From Streptomyces alkaliterrae (GTDB lineage Bacteria; Actinomycetota; Actinomycetes; Streptomycetales; Streptomycetaceae), in contig NZ_VJYK02000007.1 in NCBI RefSeq assembly GCF_007097205.2, positions 1 through 44,271 of the forward strand: a stretch of DNA of 44,271 bases. Reading direction: 5' to 3'. This document shows, in pieces, positions 1-8,130 of the stretch. Under the pieces are notes generated by a model. The model saw only the letters and a list, made by a program, of their open reading frames with translations, was not told the origin of the DNA and ran no database searches. Positions within the stretch are counted from its first letter, which is position 1. The number at the start of each line of letters is the position of its first letter. A program made the position numbers and the translations under genes.

Positions 1-828
1 CCCTATGGCGCCCCGTCCGGCTACCCCGCCCCGCAGCCACCCGGTCACCAGGGATACCCGGGCCAGCCCGGCTACCCGGGGACCGGCGGTGTGCCAGGAC
101 AGGCAAGCCCGCCAGGGCCGCCGATGGCCCAGGGCCACGCCGGCTACGGCGTACCGCAGGGGGGCGGCAGCGGACTGGGCGTGACGCTGGAGAAGTACCG
201 TGAAGCGCCCAACGGCCAGCGGTGGACCCTCCAGAACTCCCAACTCGTCCGGGCGGACCTGGGGGTGGACGGCCAGCCGGTGCTCGCCCGGCAGGGCAGC
301 ATGGTCCTCTACCAGGGCAAAGCCGAGTTCAGCTACAAGGGCGCGGGCTTCCGCGGCAGGATCGTCGGCAACGCCACCGGGCAGGAGATGCAGCTCATGC
401 GCTGCACCGGCTCGGGCCAGGTGTTCTTCGCCGAGGAGGCCGCGTACCTGCACCCCATCGAGCTCCAGGGAGACGCGATCTGCGTCTCCGCGGAGAACGT
501 GCTGGCCTTCGACGAGTCGCTGCAGTACGAGGTGCGGCGTGTCGAGGGGCACGGAATCCCCGGCGGCGCGCTGTTCACCATGCAGTTCCACGGCACCGGC
601 ACGCTGGTGGTGAAGACGAAGGGCACCCCCGTCGTCCTGCCCGTCACCCCGGCCACCTACGCGGACGCCCAGGCCGTCATCGCCTGGTCGGCCGCCGCGC
701 AGGTCATCGTCACCAGCCAGGTGAGACTGCGCCGGCACGCCTACCCCGGCCACAGCGGAGAGAGCGTCAATCTCCAGTTCCGCGGTGCGCCGGGCAACTT
801 CATCGTCGTCCAGCCGTACGAGGTCTGA
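1..828 (+). CDS. AIM24 family protein (5' end outside window)
   Basis: This is the C-terminal part of an AIM24 (DUF124) family protein. The frame is open from base 1, and the first ~30 codons encode Pro/Gly/Tyr repeats (PSGYPAP, GQPGYPG), which look like a flexible linker, so the true start lies upstream. The folded region shows the family pattern: a GSM-type strand near the start, NVLAFDESLQYEV in the middle, a GTGTLVV strand, and a VVQPYE ending. AIM24 proteins are beta-rich; the name comes from a yeast mitochondrial protein, and the bacterial role is unknown. In some actinomycetes an AIM24 domain follows a TerD domain and a Pro-rich linker, so the missing part may be TerD-like; that is inference. 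It is followed after 11 bases by a second AIM24 gene and is probably in one operon with it. Confidence 0.85.
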   Translation, partial: PYGAPSGYPAPQPPGHQGYPGQPGYPGTGGVPGQASPPGPPMAQGHAGYGVPQGGGSGLGVTLEKYREAPNGQRWTLQNSQLVRADLGVDGQPVLARQGSMVLYQGKAEFSYKGAGFRGRIVGNATGQEMQLMRCTGSGQVFFAEEAAYLHPIELQGDAICVSAENVLAFDESLQYEVRRVEGHGIPGGALFTMQFHGTGTLVVKTKGTPVVLPVTPATYADAQAVIAWSAAAQVIVTSQVRLRRHAYPGHSGESVNLQFRGAPGNFIVVQPYEV

Positions 829-839
829 GGGAGCCCGTC

Positions 840-1523
840 ATGAACCAGCAGTCGATCGCGGGCTACGCCCCGACCCCGCCCGCCGCCCGTATGGAGACAC
901 ACGGAAGCAGCATTCTGAAGGTCGCCATGGCAAGCGGCCAGGACCTCTTCGCCCGCACCGGCTCGATGATCGCCTACGAGGGCTTCGTCCAGTACGAGCC
1001 CAATCCGCCGGCGATCCGCCGCATGGCCTCGCAGTGGCTGACCGGGGAGGGCGCCCCGCTGATGCGCTGCCACGGCGACGGCCTGCTCTATCTCGCCGAC
1101 TACGGCGCCGACGTGGTCGTGCTGCACCTCAACGAGGACAGCCTCTCCGTCAACGGCACCAACGTCCTCGCGTTCGACGCCCACCTCAACTGGGGTGTGG
1201 AACGGGTCAAGGGCATGGCCAAGTTCGCCGGTCAGGGTCTGTTCAACGTCGGCATATCCGGTACCGGCTGGGTCGCGCTGACCTCGCGCGGCACACCGAT
1301 CGTGGTGGACTGCGGACGCGGAGCGGACGAGACCTACGTCGACCCGGACGCCCTGGTGGCGTGGTCCAGCGGGCTGAAGATGAAGGGCAAGCGCAGCTTC
1401 AAGGCGTCCGCCATGATCGGCCGGGGCAGCGGCGAGGCCTACCAACTCGGCTTCTCGGGGCAGGGCTTTGTGGTCGTCCAGCCCAGCGAGGACAGCGCCG
1501 ACCGCCTGCGTGCGCGCGGCTGA
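840..1523 (+). CDS. AIM24 family protein, second of three
   Basis: A 227-residue AIM24 (DUF124) protein. The ATG at 840 follows a GAGGGAG ribosome-binding site that overlaps the stop of the previous gene. Family marks are TGSMIAYEGFVQYE near residue 40, NVLAFDAHLNWGVERV near residue 105, GTGWVALTSRG and the closing GQGFVVVQPSE. No signal peptide or membrane helix is visible, so it is probably cytoplasmic. It is co-directional and tightly spaced with the AIM24 genes on either side, so the three products are likely made together and may form a hetero-oligomeric beta assembly (inference). Sequence divergence between the three is large, which argues against a recent duplication. Confidence 0.85.
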   Translation: MNQQSIAGYAPTPPAARMETHGSSILKVAMASGQDLFARTGSMIAYEGFVQYEPNPPAIRRMASQWLTGEGAPLMRCHGDGLLYLADYGADVVVLHLNEDSLSVNGTNVLAFDAHLNWGVERVKGMAKFAGQGLFNVGISGTGWVALTSRGTPIVVDCGRGADETYVDPDALVAWSSGLKMKGKRSFKASAMIGRGSGEAYQLGFSGQGFVVVQPSEDSADRLRARG

Positions 1524-1539
1524 GGGGAGCAACGACAAC

Positions 1540-2337
1540 ATGCAGAGCCCGCTTTTCGCCCACACCGAGGTCCAGACCCAGGAGCGGTACGCCCTCCAGA
1601 ACGACAAGCTGCTGCGCGTCGCACTCACGGGCCACGAGGACGTGCTCGCCCGCAAGGGCAGCATGGTCGCCTACCAGGGCATGATCGAGTTCGACGGCGA
1701 GTACCAGAGCCCGAGCCAGCGTCACGCCCAGCACATGACCGGCGAGGTCGTGGAACTGATGCGCTGCTCGGGCCAGGGGGTGGTGTACTTCGCCAACCTC
1801 GCCCAGTCGGTGCACATCCTCGACGTCGACCACAACGGCCTGACCGTCGACAGCTCCTACGTCCTCGCGCTCGACTCCCATCTGCACTGGGACGTCATCA
1901 GCGTGGACAGCCAGTACGGAATATCGGGTTCGGGCAAGTACAACCTGGTGATCACCGGCCAGGGCAAGGTCGCCCTGATGACCTCGGGCCAGCCGCTGAT
2001 GCTCACGGTCACTCCCGACAAGTACGCCAGTGCCGACTCGGACGCCGTGGTCGCCTGGTCGACCTCCCTCCAGGTACAGCTCCAGGCGCAGACCAGCTCC
2101 TCGGGAGTCTGGCGGCGCCGCGGCAGCACCGGGGAGGGCTGGGAACTCAGCTTCATGGGCAACGGCTACGCGCTGGTGCAGCCGAGTGAACTCCTGCCGC
2201 CGCAGGGCGCTGTCATCGGGCAGGGCGTGCGCGCCCAGTTCGGCATGGGAGGACAGGGAGCCCACGGGATGAACCAGGGCAACGCCTGGGGCCACGGCGG
2301 CCCGGGCCACGGCCAGGGCAACATCTTCACCAACTGA
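1540..2337 (+). CDS. AIM24 family protein, third of three
   Basis: A 265-residue AIM24 protein starting at ATG 1540, 16 bases after the previous stop and behind a GAGGGGAGC ribosome-binding site. It carries the family marks RKGSMVAYQGMIEFDG, YVLALDSHLHWDV, a GQGKVALMTSG strand and GNGYALVQPSE. The last ~45 residues form a Gly/His/Gln/Asn-rich tail (AHGMNQGNAWGHGGPGHG), probably disordered. A Gly/Pro-rich N-terminal extension on the first gene and a Gly-rich C-terminal tail on the third suggest that low-complexity arms at the ends of the operon help assembly or surface interaction (inference). A strong hairpin follows immediately, so this is the last gene of the unit. Confidence 0.85.
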   Translation: MQSPLFAHTEVQTQERYALQNDKLLRVALTGHEDVLARKGSMVAYQGMIEFDGEYQSPSQRHAQHMTGEVVELMRCSGQGVVYFANLAQSVHILDVDHNGLTVDSSYVLALDSHLHWDVISVDSQYGISGSGKYNLVITGQGKVALMTSGQPLMLTVTPDKYASADSDAVVAWSTSLQVQLQAQTSSSGVWRRRGSTGEGWELSFMGNGYALVQPSELLPPQGAVIGQGVRAQFGMGGQGAHGMNQGNAWGHGGPGHGQGNIFTN

Positions 2338-2341
2338 GAAC

Positions 2342-2372
2342 GGTTGGGGCGCGGCCCGGCCGCGCCCCAACC
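2342..2372. terminator. Hairpin terminator between convergent genes
   Basis: A 14-bp perfect GC-rich stem (GGTTGGGGCGCGGC paired with GCCGCGCCCCAACC, 3-base loop) lies just after the third AIM24 stop and before the stop of the opposing NUDIX gene. It could serve both directions. No U-tract follows, as is usual in this lineage. Confidence 0.7.
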
Positions 2373-2421
2373 ACAGGCCGACCGCTACAGGCAGCGCAGA
2401 CCGCTGAAGGCAGGCCGACCG

Positions 2422-3012
2422 TTACAGGCGGTGGCGGGCGGCCGTCACCAGACGCAGTACGGAGTCGTCCGCGACGGCGGCGAGTTCGGCGAGGTCCGCC
2501 GGCTGCGTGTAGCGGTACCAGCGCAGCTCCAGGGACTCCTCGCTGACGGTCTCGGCCGCGCCCGGCGGTGCCAGCGCCGCGTACTGCACGTCGAGATGGA
2601 CCGCGCACGGTGTGCTGTGCCGGTCCAGCCTCACCGGTCCACCGGGCAGCAGGGCGAGCCCGTCGACGCCGGACTCCTCCGTCGCCTCGCGCAGCGCGGC
2701 GGCGGCCAGGGTCGCGTCCTCGGGCTCGCAGTGCCCGCCCGTCTGGAGCCACATCTCCAGCTTGCGGTGCAGGGTGAGCAGCACCCGTTCCCCGACCGGG
2801 TCGATCACCAGCGCGCTGGCGGTGAGATGACCGGCGCGGCAGGCCTTCCACATGCCGTCCGGATGCTCGTCGAGATGGTCCAGATAGGCCCGGCGCAGGC
2901 CGTCCTGCGCCGGGTCCGGGGCGGTCCACTCACGAAGGGTCCGCGCGGCGTCCGCGTGGAGGGGCCGCGCGCCGGCCGGGCGGGCGGGCGCGTTGTGTTC
3001 AGCGGGGTTCAC
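2422..3012 (-). CDS. NUDIX hydrolase
   Basis: A 196-residue NUDIX-fold protein, the family that cleaves nucleoside diphosphates linked to another group. The NUDIX-like block is GGHCEPEDATLAAAALREATEESG, with the characteristic REATEESG helix; the acidic residue expected before the helix is Asp and there is one extra residue compared with the canonical spacing. The GTG start at 3012 shares GTGA with the stop of the upstream zincin-like gene, so translation is probably coupled. An upstream start is unlikely because it would run through that gene. The substrate cannot be told from sequence. Confidence 0.85.
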   Translation of the reverse strand: MNPAEHNAPARPAGARPLHADAARTLREWTAPDPAQDGLRRAYLDHLDEHPDGMWKACRAGHLTASALVIDPVGERVLLTLHRKLEMWLQTGGHCEPEDATLAAAALREATEESGVDGLALLPGGPVRLDRHSTPCAVHLDVQYAALAPPGAAETVSEESLELRWYRYTQPADLAELAAVADDSVLRLVTAARHRL

Positions 3013-4526
3013 TTGGCGCTGTCGCCCTTGCCGCCGTCGTCTCCCGTGGAGTCTCCTCCGGCCTCGCCACCCGACGCGCCGCCGGATTTCCCGCCCGCCT
3101 CGCCACCGGCGTTTCCGCCGGGCCCCTTGCGCAGGTCCGGGCCGCTGCCGGCCGCGTCGCCGAGCATCCGGTCGAGCTCGGAGAAGTCGGTCTGCTCGCG
3201 GTGGACAAAGCCGTCCGGGTCGTCGAGGTCGTCGGCGGTCGGCAGCATGTCCGGGTGTGCCCACAGTGCGTCGCGGCCGTCCGTGCCCCGGGCATCGGCG
3301 AGCGAGGCCCACAGTCGGGAGGCGTCCCGCAGCCGGCGGGGCCGCAGCTGGAGACCGATGAGGGTGGCGAAGGTCTGCTCGGCCGGACCACCCGTGGCCC
3401 GGCGGCGGCGCAGCGTCTCGCGCAGCGCACCGGCGGACGGCAGGTGCGGTTCTGCGGCGGCGTGCACCACGGCGTCGACCCAGCCCTCGACAAGTGCCAG
3501 GGCCGTCTCCAGCCGGGCCAGCGCCGCCAGCTGCTCGGGGGTGTCCTCCGGCTGGAACATGCCCTGCTGGAGTTTCTCCTGGATCTCCTCCGGTCGGCTC
3601 GGGTCGAGCTGACCGACGACGTCCTCCAGCTTCTCGGTGTCCACCTTGATGCCGCGGGCGTATCCCTCGACCGCGCCGAAGAGGTGCGACCGCAGCCACG
3701 GGACGTGCGCGAACAGCCGCTGGTGCGCCGCCTCGCGCAGGGCGAGGTAGAGCCGCACGTCCCCTTCCGGCACGCCGAGGCCCTTGCCGAAGGCCGCCAC
3801 GTTGCCGGGCAGCAGTGCGGCCTTGCCGGCCGGGCCGAGCGGCAGACCGATGTCCGCCGAGCCGACGACCTCGCCGGCGAGCACGCCGAGCGCCTGGCCG
3901 ATCTGCGTGCCGAACATGGCGCCGCCCATCGAGCGCATCATGCCCAGCAGCGGGCCGGCCATCGCCTGCATCTCCTCGGGCAGCACGTCACCCATGGCGG
4001 TGCCGACCCGCTCGGCGACCGGGTCGACCAGGTCGCGCCAGACCGGCAGTGTCGCCTCCACCCACTCGGCGCGGCTCCAGGCGACGACGGAACCGGCACC
4101 GGAGGGCAGGGACGTCACGCCGTCGAGCCACAGGTCGGCCAGCCGGACGGCCTCCTCCACGGCGGACCGCTCGGCCGCGGACACACTGGCGTCCTTAGAG
4201 CCGTCGGCGGCACCCTGGGCGACGGTCTGGCGGGCGATCTCCTTGGCCATGTCCCAGTTGACCGGGCCGCCCTCGTAGCTGAGCATCTGGCCGAGCCGCT
4301 GAAAGGCAGCCCCGAGGTCGGCCGGGCCGCCGGCGCCACCGCCGAGCGAGCCGAACATGGCGGCCAGCGGGTTGTCCGCGCCGCCGCCGAAGCCGAAGCC
4401 GAACGGATCGGAGCCCTGGCCCGGGCCGTCGCCCTCGCCGCTGTCCTTACGGCGCTTGTCCTTGCCGCCTTCGCCGTCCTCCGGCTCTTCCGGCGGTAGG
4501 CCGAATCCGAATGGGATGTCACTCAC
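3009..4526 (-). CDS. Zincin-like (DUF2342/Zincin_2) protein with degenerate HExxH
   Basis: A 505-residue protein of the family annotated as 'zinc-dependent metalloprotease' (DUF2342). The GTG start at 4526 follows GAGGAAACCC. The N-terminus is low complexity: FGFGLPPEEPEDG, then a Lys/Glu/Asp-rich patch, then PFGFGFGGGADNP (residues 1-70). A helical body with many Ala/Leu helices follows, and the C-terminal ~40 residues are again Gly/Ser/Asp-rich. The place of the zincin HExxH motif reads R264-E-A-A-H268, so the first zinc-binding His is Arg. I therefore doubt that it is an active protease of the classical kind. It overlaps the downstream NUDIX gene by four bases. Confidence 0.75.
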   Translation of the reverse strand: MSDIPFGFGLPPEEPEDGEGGKDKRRKDSGEGDGPGQGSDPFGFGFGGGADNPLAAMFGSLGGGAGGPADLGAAFQRLGQMLSYEGGPVNWDMAKEIARQTVAQGAADGSKDASVSAAERSAVEEAVRLADLWLDGVTSLPSGAGSVVAWSRAEWVEATLPVWRDLVDPVAERVGTAMGDVLPEEMQAMAGPLLGMMRSMGGAMFGTQIGQALGVLAGEVVGSADIGLPLGPAGKAALLPGNVAAFGKGLGVPEGDVRLYLALREAAHQRLFAHVPWLRSHLFGAVEGYARGIKVDTEKLEDVVGQLDPSRPEEIQEKLQQGMFQPEDTPEQLAALARLETALALVEGWVDAVVHAAAEPHLPSAGALRETLRRRRATGGPAEQTFATLIGLQLRPRRLRDASRLWASLADARGTDGRDALWAHPDMLPTADDLDDPDGFVHREQTDFSELDRMLGDAAGSGPDLRKGPGGNAGGEAGGKSGGASGGEAGGDSTGDDGGKGDSAK

Positions 4527-4622
4527 GGGTTTCCTCGGATCTTCTGCGGTCGCGGATGGATCGCCCACACCGTTCGCGGGCGGACGGGAAGCGGGCACGC
4601 GGGTGTGACCGGCACTACCCCC

Positions 4623-4651
4623 AGCCTAGACACCCGTCGCCCGGGCGTCAG
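4623..4651 (-). promoter_or_regulatory. Possible sigma-70-type promoter for the zincin-NUDIX pair
   Basis: On the minus strand CTGACG is followed after 17 bases by TAGGCT, a good match to the actinomycete housekeeping promoter pattern (TTGACN, 16-18 bases, TANNNT). It lies ~100 bases before the GTG start at 4526 in the gap between two divergent genes. Motif evidence only. Confidence 0.4.
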
Positions 4652-4703
4652 GCAGGATGGGGACTGCGCACGCCGTACCAGAGACAACAGCTGGAGAAGC
4701 CCG

Positions 4704-5813
4704 GTGAGTTCCCAGGAACCTAACGTTCGCGCAGCGCGAAACGGCGCTGCGGGCCCGACCGTCGCGGTCACCGGTGCGGCCTCGGGGGTGGGCGCGCTGC
4801 TGACCAGGCGGCTCGTGGACTCGCCGGAGATCGGGCACGTCATCGCGCTCGACGAGCGCCGAGGAGACGTCCCGGAGGCCCAGTGGCACGTACTGGACGT
4901 GCGCGATCCGACCATCGCCGAGCTGCTGCGTCCCGACGGCCGCCCGGTGGACGTGGTCGTCCATCTCGCGCTGGACCTGGACCTCGGCGCGGACCCGGCC
5001 GCCCGGACCGCGTACAACGTGCGGGGCGCGCAGACGGTGCTGACCGCGGCGGCCGCGGCCGGTGTCCGCCGGGTCGTGCTGTGCACGTCCGCGATGGTGT
5101 ACGGCGCGCTGCCGGACAACGACGTCCCGCTGGCCGAGGACGCGGAGCTGAACGCCACCGCCGAGGCCACCGGCGTCGGCGACCTGCTGGAGATCGAGGC
5201 GTTGGCCCGGCGGGCGCCCCGGGCGCATCCGGGGCTGAACGTGACCGTGCTGCGGCCCGCCGTGCTGGTGGGCGGCACGGACACGGCGCTCACCCGCTAC
5301 TTCGAGTCGCCCCGGCTGCTGGTCGTGGCGGGCTCCCGACCCTGCTGGCAGTTCTGCCACGTGGAGGACCTGGCGAGTGCGCTGGAGTTCGCCGCGCTGG
5401 AGAAGGCGGAGGGCGAGCTGGCGGTCGGCTGCGCGGGCTGGCTGGAGCAGGAGGAGGTCGAGCAGCTGTCGGGCATGCGGCGGATGGAGCTGCCCTCGGC
5501 GGTGGCGCTCGGTGCCGCCTCCCGGCTGCACCGGCTCGGGCTGACGCCCTCCCCGGCCGGCGACCTGGCCTACACGATGTACCCGTGGGTGGTCAGCGGC
5601 AGTCGGCTGCACGACGCCGGGTGGCGGCCGGAGTACACCAACGAGGAAGCGCTGGCCGCGCTGCTGGAGGAGGTCTCCGGGCGGCACGCGGTCGCCGGGC
5701 GCCGGCTGGGCCGGAAGGACGCGGCGACGACGCTCGGCGCGGCGGGCGCCACGGTCGCCCTGGTGGGCACGGCCGCTCTGGTACGCCGGGCCCGCAAGCG
5801 CCGGGGTCTGTGA
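4704..5813 (+). CDS. Atypical SDR / NAD-dependent epimerase-like membrane-tailed protein
   Basis: A 369-residue extended short-chain dehydrogenase/reductase-like protein. The GTG at 4704 follows CTGGAGAAG. A Rossmann motif TGAASGVG lies at residues 23-30, a DVRDP acidic segment near 67, and the CTSAMVYG strand near 127-134 that in epimerases supplies the Ser. The catalytic YxxxK expected ~20-30 residues later is absent (the region reads GVGDLLEIE), so it may bind NAD without classical oxidoreductase chemistry. The C-terminus has a hydrophobic segment (~346-362, GAAGATVALVGTAALV) followed by RRARKRRGL, which looks like a tail anchor with a cytoplasmic basic end. The stop region is duplicated downstream (see repeat). 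Confidence 0.8.
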   Translation: MSSQEPNVRAARNGAAGPTVAVTGAASGVGALLTRRLVDSPEIGHVIALDERRGDVPEAQWHVLDVRDPTIAELLRPDGRPVDVVVHLALDLDLGADPAARTAYNVRGAQTVLTAAAAAGVRRVVLCTSAMVYGALPDNDVPLAEDAELNATAEATGVGDLLEIEALARRAPRAHPGLNVTVLRPAVLVGGTDTALTRYFESPRLLVVAGSRPCWQFCHVEDLASALEFAALEKAEGELAVGCAGWLEQEEVEQLSGMRRMELPSAVALGAASRLHRLGLTPSPAGDLAYTMYPWVVSGSRLHDAGWRPEYTNEEALAALLEEVSGRHAVAGRRLGRKDAATTLGAAGATVALVGTAALVRRARKRRGL

Positions 5814-5875
5814 GTGCCGGGCCCGCAAGCACCGGGCCCATAAGCGTCGGGCCCGCGAGCGCCGGGGTCTGTGAG
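5785..5875 (+). repeat. 15-bp tandem repeat duplicating the gene end and its stop codon
   Basis: The last codons of the SDR-like gene consist of GCCGGGCCCGCAAGC followed by GCCGGGGTCTGTGAG (5785-5814). After one base the same material recurs as three 15-bp units of the form nnCGGGCCCnnnAGC (5816-5860) and then the identical GCCGGGGTCTGTGAG (5861-5875). The stop codon and its surroundings have thus been copied downstream of the gene, with one unit expanded to three. Confidence 0.85.
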
Positions 5876-5960
5876 CCGCGGCCCGGGGGCCGGCTCGATG
5901 GCGCTGACCGAAGGGTGAGCGGGGTTTTGCGCCGTCCGCCGGTTGCGGCAGCATGGCCCC

Positions 5961-6422
5961 ATGTCACAGACCTACGACCACCCCGGTGAGCAGGGCTCGA
6001 AGGAGCCGATCCGACTTCTCGCGGTGCGGGACTCCCCGCTCTCGCTGGACGAGGTCTTCGCTGCCGTGGGTGACGACGCGGCGGGCGGTACCGCCCTGTT
6101 CGTCGGCACCGTCCGGGACCACGACGGCGGCGCCGACGTCGACAAGCTCGGCTACTCGGCGCACCCGACGGTGGAGGCGGAGATGCGGCGCGTCGCGGAG
6201 CGGGTGGCCGAGGCGTATCCGGTTCGCGCGCTGGCCGCGGTGCACCGGGTGGGGGATCTGGCGGTGGGCGACCTGGCCGTGGTCGTAGCGGTGTCCTGTC
6301 CGCACCGGGCCGAGGCCTTCGAGGCCTGCCGGAAGCTGATCGACGACCTCAAGCACGAGGTGCCGATCTGGAAGCACCAGACCTTCGCCGACGGCACCGA
6401 GGAGTGGGTGGGCGCCTGCTGA
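5961..6422 (+). CDS. moaE: Molybdopterin synthase large subunit MoaE
   Basis: A 153-residue MoaE, the catalytic subunit of molybdopterin synthase, which with the MoaD thiocarboxylate puts two sulfurs into cyclic pyranopterin monophosphate. Family signatures are ALFVGTVRDHDGG (~50-62), the VHRVGDLAVGD strand, CPHRAEAFEACRKLIDDLK, and KHEVPIWKHQTFADGTEEW with the probable catalytic Lys138. The ATG at 5961 has only a weak ribosome-binding site and lies ~85 bases after the repeat. No moaD or other molybdenum-cofactor gene is nearby, so the partner must be encoded elsewhere. Confidence 0.92.
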   Translation: MSQTYDHPGEQGSKEPIRLLAVRDSPLSLDEVFAAVGDDAAGGTALFVGTVRDHDGGADVDKLGYSAHPTVEAEMRRVAERVAEAYPVRALAAVHRVGDLAVGDLAVVVAVSCPHRAEAFEACRKLIDDLKHEVPIWKHQTFADGTEEWVGAC

Positions 6423-6576
6423 GCCCGCCGCCCGCGACCGCCCGGCCCCGCAGCCCCGGGCCGTGAAACACCCGTGGCGTGAAACGCCCGGAACGGCCTA
6501 AACCGGCTTGCGTGACCGCCCGGCCGACCCGAACGTTGGATTCTCCGACCAACGGCTTTTCCGGGAGGTTGTGGAC

Positions 6577-7005
6577 ATGGCATCGCTGATCTGGCTGCTC
6601 ATACCCCTGATCGCCACCTGCATAGCGGGGCTGTGGTCCTCCTGGGCCGCCCGCCGCCAGACCAACGGAGCCGGAGACGCCGCGGGCGTGGCCGGCTACG
6701 ACGCGTTCCGGAGCGCGATGGAACGCTCGCGCCATCCCCGACCCTTCGTCCGGACCGGACAGCCGTCCATGTCGCTGCCGCCCTCCGAGCCGCGGTCCGC
6801 GGCCTCCCCCGCGCAGCACGCCCCCGCCGCGCCGCCCGCGCCGCTGGAACCCGTGGCCGCCCTGGTCCGTGACCGGCGCCCGCGTCGCAGCCCCCGCCGC
6901 CGACTGGCGCTCTACGTGGCCGGCCGCGTGCGGCACGGCCGCCGCGACGCCGAGCCGGTCCCCACCGCGGCCTCCTCGGACGGACCGTCCCGGCGGGCCG
7001 ACTGA
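6577..7005 (+). CDS. Small membrane-anchored hypothetical protein
   Basis: A 142-residue protein I do not recognise beyond its type. The ATG at 6577 follows GGGAGG. One N-terminal hydrophobic helix (ASLIWLLIPLIATCIAGLW, residues 2-20) is followed by WAARRQ and a short helical part. Next come a long Pro/Ala/Ser-rich linker (~65-105) and a C-terminal Arg-rich region (RDRRPRRSPRRRLALYVAGRVRHGRRDAE). The picture is a single-pass protein with a disordered cytoplasmic tail that could bind nucleic acid or phospholipid; that is inference. It lies 25 bases before the PDZ protease on the same strand, so an operon is possible. Confidence 0.7.
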   Translation: MASLIWLLIPLIATCIAGLWSSWAARRQTNGAGDAAGVAGYDAFRSAMERSRHPRPFVRTGQPSMSLPPSEPRSAASPAQHAPAAPPAPLEPVAALVRDRRPRRSPRRRLALYVAGRVRHGRRDAEPVPTAASSDGPSRRAD

Positions 7006-7030
7006 ACCGCCCGTCCCTTAGTGTCATGGC

Positions 7031-8125
7031 ATGTCACGCCGCCATGCGACGATCTTCAGCTCGCTCCTGCTGCTCATAGGCCTCGTCTGCACCCTGCTCG
7101 TGGTGCGGGTGCCGTACTCGGAGCTGTCCCCGGGGCCGACGGTGAACACACTCGGCAAGCACGGCGGCGATCCGGTGCTCAGCATCGAAGGCCGCCGCAC
7201 GTACCCGACGTCGGGGCACCTCAACATGACAACGGTCCGGGTCACCAGCGCGGACTACCAGATGTCGCTGCCGGAGGCGCTGTACGGCTGGTTCCGGGAC
7301 GACAGCTCCGTGGTGCCGCACGAGACGCTGTACCCGGACGGCAAGACGGCCGAGGAGGCCGAGCAGGAGAACGCGGAGGAGTTCACCCAGTCCCAGGAGA
7401 GCGCCAAGGCGGCGGCGCTGAAGGAGTTGGGGATCGAGGTGCCGACGCGGACGGTGGTGGCGGCCGTCGTCAAGGACGGTCCCGCCGAGGGGACGCTGCG
7501 GGCCGGTGACATCGTCAAGGCGGTGGACGGCGAGCCCGTGAAGCAGCCGGCCGACGTGGCGAAGCTGGTCACCGAGCACAAACCGGGCGAGGAGGTGGTC
7601 TTCACCGTCGTGCCGGTCAAGCAGGCGGAGGCCGCCGAGAAGGCCGGGCAGGACCCGACCGCGAGCCCGACCAAGGAGGTCACCGTCCGTACGGTGGCGG
7701 CCGAGGAGGACAACCGGGCGATCGTCGGCATCCAGGCCGGGAGTGCGCACACCTTCCCGTTCCGCATCGACATCAAGCTGGCCGACGTGGGCGGGCCGAG
7801 CGCAGGGCTGATGTTCTCGCTCGCGATAGTCGACAAGCTGAGCCGGCCCGACCTCACCGGCGGAGCGTTTGTCGCCGGTACGGGAACGATCAACGCGGAC
7901 GGCGAGGTCGGCCCGATCGGCGGTGTCCAGATGAAGACCGTCGCCGCGCGGCGCGCGGGCGCGACGCACTTCCTGACCCCGGAGGCGAACTGCCCCTCCG
8001 CGCTCGGGAACGCGCCCGACGGCCTCACCCTGGTGAAGGTCGGCTCGCTGGACGACGCGCTGAAGGCACTGGAGGCGCTGCGCGAGGACCGCCCGGCGGA
8101 CATCCCGCGCTGCACCGCCGACTGA
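7031..8125 (+). CDS. PDZ-domain Lon-like serine protease (YlbL type)
   Basis: A 364-residue membrane-anchored protease. An N-terminal helix (~8-26, IFSSLLLLIGLVCTLLVV) is followed by an extracytoplasmic segment and a PDZ domain (~130-200: VKDGPAEGTLRAGDIVKAVDGEPV). The C-terminal S16 (Lon-type) domain (~225-355) has the catalytic Ser257 in GGPSAGLMFSLA and Lys302 in VQMKTVAARRAGA, a complete Ser-Lys dyad. Members of this family act on the outer face of the membrane; the substrate is unknown here. The ATG at 7031 is the only start that keeps the membrane helix at the N-terminus. Confidence 0.92.
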   Translation: MSRRHATIFSSLLLLIGLVCTLLVVRVPYSELSPGPTVNTLGKHGGDPVLSIEGRRTYPTSGHLNMTTVRVTSADYQMSLPEALYGWFRDDSSVVPHETLYPDGKTAEEAEQENAEEFTQSQESAKAAALKELGIEVPTRTVVAAVVKDGPAEGTLRAGDIVKAVDGEPVKQPADVAKLVTEHKPGEEVVFTVVPVKQAEAAEKAGQDPTASPTKEVTVRTVAAEEDNRAIVGIQAGSAHTFPFRIDIKLADVGGPSAGLMFSLAIVDKLSRPDLTGGAFVAGTGTINADGEVGPIGGVQMKTVAARRAGATHFLTPEANCPSALGNAPDGLTLVKVGSLDDALKALEALREDRPADIPRCTAD

Positions 8126-8130
8126 CCTCG

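Noticed and set aside
741-1664. Long open frames on the opposite strand of the AIM24 genes
   Set aside because: They mirror the coding frames of a high-GC genome. They show no family motif and no ribosome-binding site.
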